Assembly (NCBI RefSeq): GCF_042680125.1
Contig: NZ_JBHTNY010000004.1
DNA: 64,000 bases
Direction: 5' to 3' (one strand)
From: Robinsoniella peoriensis
GTDB lineage: Bacteria > Bacillota > Clostridia > Lachnospirales > Lachnospiraceae
Shown here: positions 26,323 to 33,325 of the stretch, in pieces
How positions within the stretch are numbered: the stretch's first letter is position 1
How the letters are laid out: every line of letters starts with the position of its first letter
Translations under genes and position numbers: made by a program
The notes under the pieces: model-generated
Told to the model about the DNA's origin: nothing
The model's input: only the letters and a program-made list of their open reading frames with translations
The model's database searches: none

Positions 26323-26769
26323 TTACTGCATCAAACTTCCCAATATCTGATTCACAAGTTTGCCATCAGCCACACCTTTAACCTTCGGCATCAGTTCTTT
26401 CATAATCCGGCCTTTGTCCTTACCGGTTGGAGCATCGATGCCAAGGCTTTTCAGCACCTCTGAAATAACAGACTTAATCTCGTCTTCGTCCATCATATGC
26501 GGCGCAAATTCTTCATATACAGCGATCCGTTTCTTGCATTCTTCTACAATATCAGTACGGTCGGCAGGCGTTAGTTCCAAGGTTTCTTTTGTCTGCTTAA
26601 TCTCTTTTAATACCACTTCATTTTCTTCCTGCTCTGTCAGATCTTCTCTTTTGTCGATGGCCTTATTTTTTAAAGCGGACAACAGCATGGAAAGTGAATC
26701 TTTTCGTTCTTTTTCTCCGGCTTTCATAGCGGCAACCATAGCGCTTCTTACTTCATCTATTTTACTCAT
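26323..26769 (-). CDS. yqeY: GatB/YqeY domain protein
   Basis: 148-residue YqeY protein: SKIDEVRSAMVAAMKAGEKERKDSLSMLLSALKN at the N-terminus, EELTPADRTDIVEECKKR-type middle and the conserved APTGKDKGRIMKELMPKVKGVADGKLVNQIL end, which resembles the tail domain of GatB. It is thought to bind tRNA or act in tRNA-linked metabolism, though no precise function is settled. The start is put at 26769, with AGGAGGT upstream; the longer frame to 26874 lacks a ribosome site. It is a single gene, divergent from the feo cluster. Confidence 0.93.
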   Translation of the reverse strand: MSKIDEVRSAMVAAMKAGEKERKDSLSMLLSALKNKAIDKREDLTEQEENEVVLKEIKQTKETLELTPADRTDIVEECKKRIAVYEEFAPHMMDEDEIKSVISEVLKSLGIDAPTGKDKGRIMKELMPKVKGVADGKLVNQILGSLMQ

Positions 26770-26926
26770 TGTGACCTCCTGTAAATAATTTAATAAATAT
26801 ATTTTTGATATACCTTTTATTATAGGAAGCGTGAAAATAAAAGTCAAGGAGAAATCTTTTGAAGGCATTCCCAAAACTGGTAAATATAGGTTTTGATAAT
26901 TTTTTTCATTTTTTCAAAAAAAACTA

Positions 26927-26955
26927 TTGATTTATTCTGAAAGTTAGTATATACT
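26927..26955 (+). promoter_or_regulatory. Promoter of the feoA-feoA-feoB cluster
   Basis: TTGATT (-35) and TATACT (-10, 26950-26955) are spaced by 17 bases. The -10 hexamer is embedded in the palindrome at 26943-26958, so a bound regulator would block RNA polymerase. Confidence 0.75.
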
Positions 26956-26958
26956 AAC
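26943..26958. promoter_or_regulatory. Palindromic operator GTTAG-N6-CTAAC over the feo -10 box
   Basis: GTTAG tatata CTAAC is a perfect 16-bp palindrome. It covers the -10 element of the feo promoter, the classic position for iron-dependent repression. Confidence 0.75.
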
Positions 26959-26971
26959 CATTGAAAAGAAG

Positions 26972-26987
26972 ATTAGCGAAAGCTAAC
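26972..26987. promoter_or_regulatory. Second operator copy in the feo leader
   Basis: ATTAG cgaaag CTAAC has one changed base in the left half and the same 6-base spacer. It lies 29 bases centre to centre from the first copy, just downstream of the expected transcription start. Confidence 0.65.
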
Positions 26988-27043
26988 TGAAAGAAAAATA
27001 GCAAGGAATATTATAATTCTTACGGATGAGGTGGTGAGTAGTG

Positions 27044-27253
27044 ATGCCTTTAACAATGGCGAGTACCGGAGAAATGAACGTTATTAAAAAAGTTGGCGGA
27101 AAAGAAGACACCAGAAGATTTCTGGAGAATCTTGGTTTTGTAACAGGAGCGGCTGTTACGGTTGTATCTGCGATTCAGGGAAATGTGATTGTGAATATCA
27201 AAGATTCCAGGGTTGCAATTAATCAGGATATGGCAAAAAAAATCATGATTTAA
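27044..27253 (+). CDS. feoA: FeoA-domain protein (first copy)
   Basis: 69-residue SH3-like FeoA protein: MPLTMASTGEMNVIKKVGG, RRFLENLGFVTGAAVTVVS, and the C-terminal RVAINQDMAKKIMI strand-helix. It has the MPL(T/A)xASxG type N-terminus shared with the third feoA at 31921. The start at 27044 follows a GAGGTGG ribosome site; GTG at 27041 is an alternative. FeoA is thought to bind FeoB and promote ferrous iron uptake. It is followed after 15 bases by the second feoA. Confidence 0.9.
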   Translation: MPLTMASTGEMNVIKKVGGKEDTRRFLENLGFVTGAAVTVVSAIQGNVIVNIKDSRVAINQDMAKKIMI

Positions 27254-27268
27254 GAGGAGGAGAATGTA

Positions 27269-27490
27269 ATGGCAACATTAAGAGATGTAGCTTGTGGAAA
27301 CACAGTTACGGTAAGGAAGTTAAATGGCGAAGGTGCATTGAAGCGCCGCATTATGGATATGGGTATTACGAAAGGCTGTAAGGTTTTTGTTCGAAAAGTA
27401 GCCCCTCTCGGAGATCCTGTGGAAGTGACTGTGCGTGGATATGAGCTGTCCCTTAGAAAACAGGATGCTGAAATTATTGAGGTTGAATAA
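27269..27490 (+). CDS. feoA: FeoA-domain protein (second copy)
   Basis: 73-residue FeoA protein of the more classical type: LRDVACGNTVTVRKLNGEGALKRRIMDMGITKGCKVFVRKVAPLGDPVEVTVRGYELSLRKQDA, with the PLGDP and VRGYELSLR motifs. AGAGGAGG precedes the ATG. Two different FeoA proteins before one FeoB is common in clostridia. A small hairpin and another palindromic operator separate it from feoB. Confidence 0.93.
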   Translation: MATLRDVACGNTVTVRKLNGEGALKRRIMDMGITKGCKVFVRKVAPLGDPVEVTVRGYELSLRKQDAEIIEVE

Positions 27491-27551
27491 GGTGGTATAG
27501 AGAGTTGTTATAAATATGGAGTTCCATGAACTCTATTATTTTTGAAACAGA

Positions 27552-27567
27552 GTTAGGTGAAACTAAC
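27552..27567. promoter_or_regulatory. Palindromic operator before feoB
   Basis: GTTAG gtgaaa CTAAC, with the same half-sites and spacer as the feoA operator, ends 5 bases before the AAGGAGG ribosome site of feoB. No convincing promoter with standard spacing was found just upstream, so the site may act as a roadblock or mark a separate feoB promoter. Confidence 0.65.
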
Positions 27568-27589
27568 TATAAAGGAGGAAAAAGAGAAG

Positions 27590-29746
27590 ATGGCAATTCG
27601 TATTGCACTTGCAGGTAATCCAAACTGCGGTAAAACAACTATGTTTAACAGCCTGACCGGCTCCAATCAATATGTTGGCAACTGGCCCGGAGTTACTGTT
27701 GAGAAAAAGGAAGGTAAATTAAAAGGGCATAAAGATGTGATTATCACAGATTTACCCGGAATTTATTCCTTATCTCCATATACCCTGGAAGAAGTAGTAA
27801 GCAGGGACTATATGCTGGATGAAAAACCGGATGTAGTGATCAATCTGGTGGACGCTACGAACCTGGAAAGAAATCTTTATTTAACTACACAAATCCTGGA
27901 GCTTGGTATTCCGGTGATTATAGCACTTAATATGATTGATCTTGCTAATAAAAATGGTGATAAAATCAATGTCGGAAAGCTCTCAGAAGCATTGGGATGT
28001 GAAGTCCTGGAGACCTCAGCACTAAAAGGCATTGGATTAGATGAGGTGTCAAACAGAGCGGTTGCTCTGGCGGCTAAACAAAAAACAATGACTTCCCAGC
28101 ATAAATTTTCCGATAAGGTAGAGGGTTATCTTACAGATATAGAAGATCAGCTTCCTTCAGATCTACCTTCAGAACAGGTTCGCTGGTACAGTATTAAAAT
28201 GTTTGAAAAAGATCCAAAAGTCATAGAAAAACTTTCGCTTTCTGCAGACAGCAGTAAAGTTATCAAAAATGTTGTGGAAGTGGCTGAAAACGAGATGGAT
28301 GATGATACAGAAAGTATTATTACCAATGAAAGATATGAGTACATAGAAAAAGTGATTCATAATTGTCTGAAGAAAAAACAAAAAGGGATGACAACTTCAG
28401 ATAAAATTGATAGAATAGTTACAAACCGCTGGCTGGCACTGCCAATTTTCGCAGCAATTATGTTTTTGGTTTATTATGTTTCCGTAACTACAATTGGTGC
28501 AGTGGTAACAGATTTTACAAATGATACTTTATTTGGTGCTTGGATTCAGCCGGCTGTACAGGCAGGTCTTGAAAATATAGGCGCTGCAGAATGGCTGATA
28601 TCTCTGGTAGTAGACGGTATTATCGGCGGCCTTGCAGCCCCCATTGGATTTGCACCGCAGATGGCAATTTTATTCCTGTTCCTTTCTGTATTAGAAGATT
28701 GCGGTTACATGGCGCGTGTTGCATTTATCATGGACCGGGTATTCCGCAGATTCGGACTTTCCGGTAAGAGCTTTATTCCGCTTTTGATCGGTTCCGGATG
28801 CGGCGTTCCTGGAATAATGGCAACAAAGACGATTGAAAATGAAGAAAACCGTAAAATGACTATTATGACTACCACATTTATTCCCTGTGGAGCAAAACTG
28901 CCGGTTATTGCCTTAATTGCAGGTGCCATTATGGGCGGTGCATGGTGGATGGCTCCGCTGATGTACTTCATTGGAATCTTTGCTGTTGTAATTTCCTGTA
29001 TTATGTTAAAGAAAACAAAATTATTCGCCGGAGAAGTATCTCCGTTTGTTATTGAATTACCCCAGTATCATATTCCGGATGTGAAAACAGTGCTGCTTCA
29101 TGTTTGGGAACGTGTATGGAGCTTCCTGAAGAAGGCCGGAACGATTCTGTTCCTCTGCTGTATGGTAATGTGGTTCCTTGGAACTTTCGGTTTTGCCAAT
29201 GGACAATTTGGAATGGCAGCATCCGAGAATGACAGCTTACTGGCTATTATCGGCGGATTTATTGCACCGATCTTTGCACCTCTCGGATTTGGCAACTGGA
29301 AGGCAGTGGCATCTTCCCTTTCCGGTTTCGTTGCCAAAGAAGGTATTGTCAGCACCATGGGCGTTATTGCCGGAATGTCAGATGCGGCAGAAACAGATGC
29401 CACATTATGGCAGACTGTTATGACATTCTTCCCAAGTGCCATTGCTGCATTCTCCTTCCTGGTATTTAACCTGTTGGATTCTCCGTGCCTTGCAGCTATC
29501 AGCACAATGGCAAAAGAATTCAGAAGTAAAAAATGGACCGCATTTGCTATCATATATCAGAACATATTTGCTTATGCAGTGACTTTAATGATCTTTCAGT
29601 TTGGCACGGCCTTCACAGGCGGTGGATTTACAGTAGGAACTGCAGTTGCAGCAATTATATTGATTATTTTCCTGTTTATGCTGTTCCGTCCGGCTTACAA
29701 TCCGAACAAACACAAACAGGCATCCGGCAAGATGGCGAGAGCGTAA
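27590..29746 (+). CDS. feoB: Ferrous iron transport protein B
   Basis: 718-residue membrane protein with an N-terminal GTPase domain and a membrane transport domain. GTPase motifs are GNPNCGKTTMFN (G1, residues 8-19), NWPGVTVEKKEG (switch I), DLPGIYSLSPYTLEE (G3) and NMIDLA (G4). The membrane part has two Gate-type repeats, including CGYMARVAFIMDR, GSGCGVPGIMATKT and IPCGAKLPVIAL. The start at 27590 uses AAGGAGG at 27572-27578; the open frame starts earlier inside the operator. It imports Fe(II) and is expected to be induced when iron is low. Confidence 0.97.
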   Translation: MAIRIALAGNPNCGKTTMFNSLTGSNQYVGNWPGVTVEKKEGKLKGHKDVIITDLPGIYSLSPYTLEEVVSRDYMLDEKPDVVINLVDATNLERNLYLTTQILELGIPVIIALNMIDLANKNGDKINVGKLSEALGCEVLETSALKGIGLDEVSNRAVALAAKQKTMTSQHKFSDKVEGYLTDIEDQLPSDLPSEQVRWYSIKMFEKDPKVIEKLSLSADSSKVIKNVVEVAENEMDDDTESIITNERYEYIEKVIHNCLKKKQKGMTTSDKIDRIVTNRWLALPIFAAIMFLVYYVSVTTIGAVVTDFTNDTLFGAWIQPAVQAGLENIGAAEWLISLVVDGIIGGLAAPIGFAPQMAILFLFLSVLEDCGYMARVAFIMDRVFRRFGLSGKSFIPLLIGSGCGVPGIMATKTIENEENRKMTIMTTTFIPCGAKLPVIALIAGAIMGGAWWMAPLMYFIGIFAVVISCIMLKKTKLFAGEVSPFVIELPQYHIPDVKTVLLHVWERVWSFLKKAGTILFLCCMVMWFLGTFGFANGQFGMAASENDSLLAIIGGFIAPIFAPLGFGNWKAVASSLSGFVAKEGIVSTMGVIAGMSDAAETDATLWQTVMTFFPSAIAAFSFLVFNLLDSPCLAAISTMAKEFRSKKWTAFAIIYQNIFAYAVTLMIFQFGTAFTGGGFTVGTAVAAIILIIFLFMLFRPAYNPNKHKQASGKMARA

Positions 29747-29788
29747 CAGCATGGTATAAATTCGAACTTGCACGTAACTGTTTATCCG

Positions 29789-29819
29789 GTACAACATGGT
29801 AAACGCTGCAATGTTGTAC
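29789..29819 (+). repeat. Hairpin between feoB and the Cys-rich protein gene
   Basis: GTACAACAT and ATGTTGTAC are perfectly complementary across 13 bases. There is no T-run, so it is more likely an mRNA stability or processing element than a terminator. Confidence 0.5.
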
Positions 29820-29851
29820 GAACTTTATGAATGAAGAAAGAAGGAGGTTTT

Positions 29852-30034
29852 ATGTTAAGTTGGATCACTGCGAATGCAGCAACCGTTAGTATATCAATTG
29901 CGATTCTGCTTGTCGTAATCCTGGATGTGCGCTATATCATCAAGCAAAAAGAAAAAGGTGGTATGTGTGCCGGCTGTTCCGGATGCGGCGGGAGTTGCAA
30001 GAGTTGTAAACCTCAGCATAAAAAGATAGGTTAA
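29852..30034 (+). CDS. FeoB-associated Cys-rich membrane protein
   Basis: 60-residue protein with one N-terminal transmembrane helix (about residues 8-28), a basic stretch (IIKQKEKGG) and the cysteine cluster CAGCSGCGGSCKSC. This is the hallmark of the small FeoB-associated Cys-rich membrane proteins, thought to act with FeoB as an iron-handling partner. The start at 29852 follows AAGGAGG at 29841-29847; the ATG at 29831 lies before that site. It is the third component type of the feo operon here. Confidence 0.9.
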   Translation: MLSWITANAATVSISIAILLVVILDVRYIIKQKEKGGMCAGCSGCGGSCKSCKPQHKKIG

Positions 30035-30148
30035 ACACTGGATTGCGGGGCGGAGGTATGGGATTAAAGCAGGAAGCTGCTCTGGTTCCATGCACCTGCA
30101 CCCGCATTTCCTGTACATATCTGAAAATGGAAGAGAGGAGAAAATTTC

Positions 30149-30520
30149 ATGAATCCGGCAAATCTTATTATAATCCTGATTATTGCGGCAGGTGTATTTT
30201 TAGCTATCCGTCCCACCATCAAACATATGAAAGGGGAGGGGAGCTGCTGCGGCGGAGGTTCTTTGGATGGTTCCAAAAGAAAGAAGAAGAAACTTACAGA
30301 GCCTAAATGCGGAGAAAAGGTTATATACGTGGATGGAATGCACTGCCAAAATTGTAAAGAGAGAGTGGAGGATGCAATCAACCAGATTGATGGTGCGGCA
30401 GCGGTGGTACATCTGAAAGAGAAAAGAGCAATTGTTTCGATGAGTCGGGAGATTGCGGATGAACCGCTTATAAAAGCAATTGAAAGTGCAGGTTATCGGG
30501 TAAAGAAAATAAATCCGTAA
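30149..30520 (+). CDS. Cys-rich membrane protein fused to a heavy-metal-associated (HMA) domain
   Basis: 123 residues. An N-terminal membrane helix (residues 3-20, NLIIILIIAAGVFLAI) is followed by a cysteine/glycine patch GSCCGGGS (about 32-39) like that of the small FeoB-associated protein before it. After a lysine-rich linker comes an HMA domain with VDGMHCQNCKERVEDAI (CxxC metal site, about residues 65-81) and AIESAGYRVKKI. GAGAGGAG precedes the ATG. It lies downstream of feoB in the same orientation. HMA domains usually carry copper or zinc, so a metal-transfer role beside FeoB is inferred, not shown. Confidence 0.85.
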   Translation: MNPANLIIILIIAAGVFLAIRPTIKHMKGEGSCCGGGSLDGSKRKKKKLTEPKCGEKVIYVDGMHCQNCKERVEDAINQIDGAAAVVHLKEKRAIVSMSREIADEPLIKAIESAGYRVKKINP

Positions 30521-30562
30521 AAACGCACATAGAAGAGTTGAAAATTTTAGTAAAAATAGCAA

Positions 30563-30590
30563 TTGAAAATTCCTGAAAAGCCGATACAAT
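30563..30590 (+). promoter_or_regulatory. Promoter of the DUF4432 gene
   Basis: TTGAAA (-35) and TACAAT (-10, 30585-30590) are separated by 16 bases. A palindrome related to, but not identical with, the iron box follows at once. Confidence 0.6.
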
Positions 30591-30592
30591 TG

Positions 30593-30609
30593 AATTAGTA
30601 AAACTAATT
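30593..30609. promoter_or_regulatory. Variant palindrome AATTAGT-aaa-ACTAATT
   Basis: A perfect 17-base palindrome with half-sites close to the GTTAG/CTAAC boxes but an odd spacing (5 bases between TTAG and CTAA rather than 6). The right half is repeated directly as AAACTAATTTA further downstream. It lies over the expected transcription start. Confidence 0.5.
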
Positions 30610-30668
30610 TACAAAAACTAATTTAGCAAAAATCAAGGAGTCTTAGGAGATAAGGCGCAGGAGGGAAT

Positions 30669-31664
30669 ATGCAGAAAACGGAATTAAAAAAAATGGGCAG
30701 TATACAGCAAATGGCATATGTACGGAATATAGAATTCAAAGAGGGGCGTGCCTGTGGCATGAAGGCATTTCAGGTGAAGTCCGGTAATATTCAGTTTACG
30801 GCTGCCCAGGATAAATGCCTGGATATTGTGGAACTGTCTTACAAAGGAAGAACACTGAACTTTTTAAGTAAGCCGGGTTTACAGAACCGTCAGCATTATG
30901 ATTCCAGTGGTTTTGAAGCGCAGCGCAGTATAATGGGCGGCCTTTTCTTTACCTGTGGAACTGATAATGTAGGAACACCGGAGCCAGAGGCGAATCCGCC
31001 GCTGCCAATGCATGGAAGCCTTCGTTCAACACCTGCAGAGCATGTCTGCGCAGATGCTTACTGGGCGGATACGGAGTATCATATCAGGATATCAGGAGAA
31101 ATGCGTCAGGCACAGCTTTTTGGTGAAAATGTCGTATTGAGAAGAACAATTGAAACTGTTTTGGGTTCCAATGTGATTCATATACATGATGAATTTGAGA
31201 ATCAGTCATATGAAGAGGTACCGTTTATGCTGCTTTACCATTGTAATGCAGGTTATCCGTTGCTGGATAAGGGAACTGTGATTGATATACCGACTGATCA
31301 AACGGTTCTAAGAGGAGAAGACAGCCAGACCAGTCTGAACTGGAGAGAAATGGAAGAACCGGAAGATGGAAAACCGGAAGAAGTATTTTTTCACCAGGTT
31401 CAGGCAGATGAAAAAGGTGATACATATGCAGCTGTCATCAACAAAGATCTGGGGCTGGGGCTAAAAGTTCATTTTAACAAAAACCAGCTCCCCAACCTGA
31501 CCCAGTGGAAATCAGCCGCTTCCGGGGACTATGCTCTGGGACTGGAACCTTGTAACTGCCGAGTTAACGGCCAGTCCTGGGAAAAAAAGAACAATACGCT
31601 GATGACGTTGAAAAGCGGAGAGAAAAAAGCTGTTGATCTAAAATTTGAAATTATAGAGCTGTAA
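30669..31664 (+). CDS. DUF4432 family protein, aldose-1-epimerase-like fold
   Basis: 331-residue galactose-mutarotase-like protein of the DUF4432 family. Markers are FTAAQDKCLDIVELSYKG, the RSIMGGLFFTCGTDNVG segment, PMHGSLRSTPAEHV (histidine of the active-site region), HDEFENQSYEEVPFMLLYHCNAGYPLL and the C-terminal LGLEPCNCRVNG. The enzyme presumably handles sugar anomers or related keto-sugars; its substrate is unknown. AGGAGGG precedes the ATG. It sits unexpectedly inside the iron-uptake region with its own promoter and a terminator, so a functional link to iron is uncertain. Confidence 0.85.
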   Translation: MQKTELKKMGSIQQMAYVRNIEFKEGRACGMKAFQVKSGNIQFTAAQDKCLDIVELSYKGRTLNFLSKPGLQNRQHYDSSGFEAQRSIMGGLFFTCGTDNVGTPEPEANPPLPMHGSLRSTPAEHVCADAYWADTEYHIRISGEMRQAQLFGENVVLRRTIETVLGSNVIHIHDEFENQSYEEVPFMLLYHCNAGYPLLDKGTVIDIPTDQTVLRGEDSQTSLNWREMEEPEDGKPEEVFFHQVQADEKGDTYAAVINKDLGLGLKVHFNKNQLPNLTQWKSAASGDYALGLEPCNCRVNGQSWEKKNNTLMTLKSGEKKAVDLKFEIIEL

Positions 31665-31691
31665 TTAAATTTTTTGAACCAAACAATTTTC

Positions 31692-31729
31692 AGACAAAAG
31701 AGAGGTGCAGTCATGTGTCTCTTTTTTTG
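31692..31729 (+). terminator. Terminator after the DUF4432 gene
   Basis: AAAAGAGA pairs with TCTCTTTT, extended by TGCA/TGTG on the loop side, and is followed by a long T-run ending in TTTG. Confidence 0.75.
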
Positions 31730-31792
31730 TTTGACCGGCAGGGTTTTCTGTATTAAGATATCACCAAAAATTTTGTTGATCAATTTCATGGA

Positions 31793-31808
31793 GTTAGCTA
31801 AAACTAAC
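31793..31808. promoter_or_regulatory. Palindromic operator upstream of the third feoA
   Basis: GTTAG ctaaaa CTAAC has perfect half-sites and a 6-base spacer. It lies 59 bases upstream of the next copy and before the -35 box, as expected for a second, auxiliary site. Confidence 0.65.
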
Positions 31809-31835
31809 AAAATAATATTTATTATCAGTAAAGAC

Positions 31836-31864
31836 TTGACTTTTTCTGAAAGTTAGCATAAGAT
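31836..31864 (+). promoter_or_regulatory. Promoter of the third feoA
   Basis: TTGACT (-35) and TAAGAT (-10, 31859-31864) are separated by 17 bases. The -10 lies inside the palindrome at 31852-31867, the same geometry as at the first feoA promoter. Confidence 0.75.
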
Positions 31865-31867
31865 AAC
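31852..31867. promoter_or_regulatory. Palindromic operator over the -10 box of the third feoA
   Basis: GTTAG cataag ATAAC has one mismatch in the right half. It overlaps the -10 hexamer of the promoter, repeating the arrangement at 26943. Confidence 0.65.
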
Positions 31868-31920
31868 TATATAAAAATGATTGACCATTACATGCTTTAG
31901 AGTTGGAAAGGAGCGGTATT

Positions 31921-32133
31921 ATGCCATTAGCGTTAGCAGCGTCCGGTGATAGAAGAATTGTAAAATCTTATTATGGTTCTGAAGAAATGAAGCGCCATCT
32001 GGAATCGCTTGGATTTGTCAAGGGACAGGAAGTCGAGGTTCTGGGGGAGAACGCCAGCGGAATGACCTTAATTATAAGGGGAACCCGTATAGCATTAAAC
32101 CGCAGCCTTGCTCAGAAGATTATGGTGGAATAG
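31921..32133 (+). CDS. feoA: FeoA-domain protein (third copy)
   Basis: 70-residue FeoA protein with MPLALAASGDRRIVKSYYG, MKRHLESLGFVKGQEVEVLG and the C-terminal RIALNRSLAQKIMVE. It resembles the first feoA of the cluster more than the second. The start at 31921 follows GGAAAGGAG; the TTG at 31903 is not needed. It is transcribed alone, under two operator copies and ahead of a strong terminator, so it may be a stand-alone regulator or adaptor of FeoB. Confidence 0.88.
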   Translation: MPLALAASGDRRIVKSYYGSEEMKRHLESLGFVKGQEVEVLGENASGMTLIIRGTRIALNRSLAQKIMVE

Positions 32134-32180
32134 TCTGTGACCATGCGGCTTCCATACAGAATCTATGTAAACAATGGTAA

Positions 32181-32215
32181 ATTAGCAGAATAGATGTCAT
32201 ATTCTGCTAATTTTT
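32181..32215 (+). terminator. Terminator after the third feoA
   Basis: ATTAGCAGAATA and TATTCTGCTAAT form a 12-bp perfect stem around a 7-base loop, followed by TTTTT. Confidence 0.9.
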
Positions 32216-32224
32216 ACAGCAGTG

Positions 32225-32240
32225 GTTAGTTGCAACTAAC
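32225..32240. promoter_or_regulatory. Palindromic operator upstream of the Fur-like gene
   Basis: GTTAG ttgcaa CTAAC is a fully palindromic 16-mer, including its spacer. It lies 65 bases before the TTG start of the Fur-like gene. Confidence 0.7.
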
Positions 32241-32304
32241 TGAAAAACAGCTGGCATAGATAACATTTACCTTTTAAAGTAAAAGAAAGACAGGAGTGAT
32301 CTAG

Positions 32305-32742
32305 TTGAAACCAAAAGAATATGACAGTCAGCCGATTCAAAAGCTGATCAACAAAAAAGAACTAATCATAAATGAATTACGCAGCAAAGGGCTTCGAATC
32401 ACGAAGCAGAGAAAATTAATCATTGATATTATACTGGATGAAGAATGTACCTGCTGTAAGGAAATATATTATCAGGCGCATGGCAAGGATTCTTCTATTG
32501 GGATCGCCACGGTATACCGGATGGTGAAAACTTTAGAGGAAATAGGAGCAATAGACAGAAGGAATATGTACCGACTATCCTATGATCAGGAGGCAGGTAT
32601 TAATAATGGATGTACGATTTTATTAAAAAGTAATGCTACCATCCGTTTGTCCAGGGAACAATGGGCAGAGGTGCTGGAAACAGGATTAAAGAAAAAAGGA
32701 TTTTTAGCAGAAGATAAAATAGAGGCGGTTTTAGTGCAATAA
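32305..32742 (+). CDS. Fur-like regulator without the canonical metal-binding C-terminus
   Basis: 145 residues starting at TTG with AGGAG 8 bases upstream. The first 95 residues match the Fur winged helix: LRSKGLRITKQRKLIIDIIL and SSIGIATVYRMVKTLEEIGAIDRR. After YRLSYDQ, where Fur, PerR and Zur have the HHHH-type metal site and CxxC pairs, this protein has a short unrelated tail (INNGCTILLKSNATIRLSREQ). The only cysteine cluster is CTCC near residue 50. It probably binds DNA but not metal in the usual way. It stands under an iron-box-like palindrome and just ahead of the DtxR-family gene. Confidence 0.8.
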   Translation: MKPKEYDSQPIQKLINKKELIINELRSKGLRITKQRKLIIDIILDEECTCCKEIYYQAHGKDSSIGIATVYRMVKTLEEIGAIDRRNMYRLSYDQEAGINNGCTILLKSNATIRLSREQWAEVLETGLKKKGFLAEDKIEAVLVQ

Positions 32743-32824
32743 AGACAGAATATAAGAAAATTGCTGGACGAAAGCCTCCAAATCGTATATATTATAAGGT
32801 AATAACTATTGGAGGTGAAACTTG

Positions 32825-33187
32825 ATGTACGAGTCCGGAGAGAATTATTTAGAGACGATATTAATGCTGAAAGAAAAGAACGGTACGGTTCGTTCAATCG
32901 ACATTGCAAGAGAATTAGAATTTAGTAAGCCCAGTGTCAGCAGGGCAGTAGGAATTTTAAAGGAAAACGGATACATAACAGTAGAAAGCGGCGGAGAGTT
33001 AGAACTGACATCGGAAGGTTCTAAACTTGCGAAATCAATATATGAGCGACATAAACTTCTGACGGAGTTTCTGATGAAGGCTGCAGATGTATCAGAGGAA
33101 ATTGCGGAAAAGGATGCATGTAAAATGGAGCATATCATAAGTCAGGAAGTGTTTCAGGGAATAAAAGAGTATCTGAGTAAGAGTTGA
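32825..33187 (+). CDS. DtxR/IdeR-family metal-dependent transcriptional regulator
   Basis: 120-residue regulator. The N-terminal winged helix is seen in ENYLETILMLKEKNGTVRSIDIARELEFSKPSVSRAVGIL, and the dimer/metal domain in ERHKLLTEFL and KDACKMEHIIS. The cysteine in DACxxEH corresponds to Cys102 of DtxR, the iron-type ligand, while the usual His98 position is Glu; the C-terminal SH3-like domain is absent, as in short MntR-type proteins. The start at 32825 follows GGAGGTG. It is the best candidate for the protein that reads the GTTAG-N6-CTAAC boxes of this window. Confidence 0.9.
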   Translation: MYESGENYLETILMLKEKNGTVRSIDIARELEFSKPSVSRAVGILKENGYITVESGGELELTSEGSKLAKSIYERHKLLTEFLMKAADVSEEIAEKDACKMEHIISQEVFQGIKEYLSKS

Positions 33188-33251
33188 CCATGAAAGCAGG
33201 TTTCAACTTGTCACGAGGATAAAAATATGTTAATATAATAGAGTGGCAAGG

Positions 33252-33285
33252 AGGTCAGAGCGAAATAATGTCTGATCTTTTTTGC
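33252..33285 (+). terminator. Terminator between dtxR-family gene and [FeFe] hydrogenase
   Basis: AGGTCAGA pairs with TCTGATCT (one G-U) around an 11-base loop and is followed by a T-run. A TATAAT at 33234-33239 lies upstream, so it either ends the regulator transcript or sits in the hydrogenase leader; a tiny ORF of 11 codons (ATG at 33268) overlaps the hairpin. Confidence 0.6.
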
Positions 33286-33325
33286 GTTTTTTACTATAAA
33301 TAATAAAATGAATGGAGGATACGCA

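Noticed and set aside
30043..30306. 87-codon ORF overlapping the HMA-fusion gene, with a Cys-rich start
   Set aside because: Out of frame with a well-supported gene, its internal ATG has the ribosome site only 2 bases away, and the second half is a shadow of the HMA gene.
31674..31856. 60-codon ORF between the DUF4432 gene and the third feoA
   Set aside because: It runs through a terminator hairpin, an operator and a promoter, and has no ribosome site.
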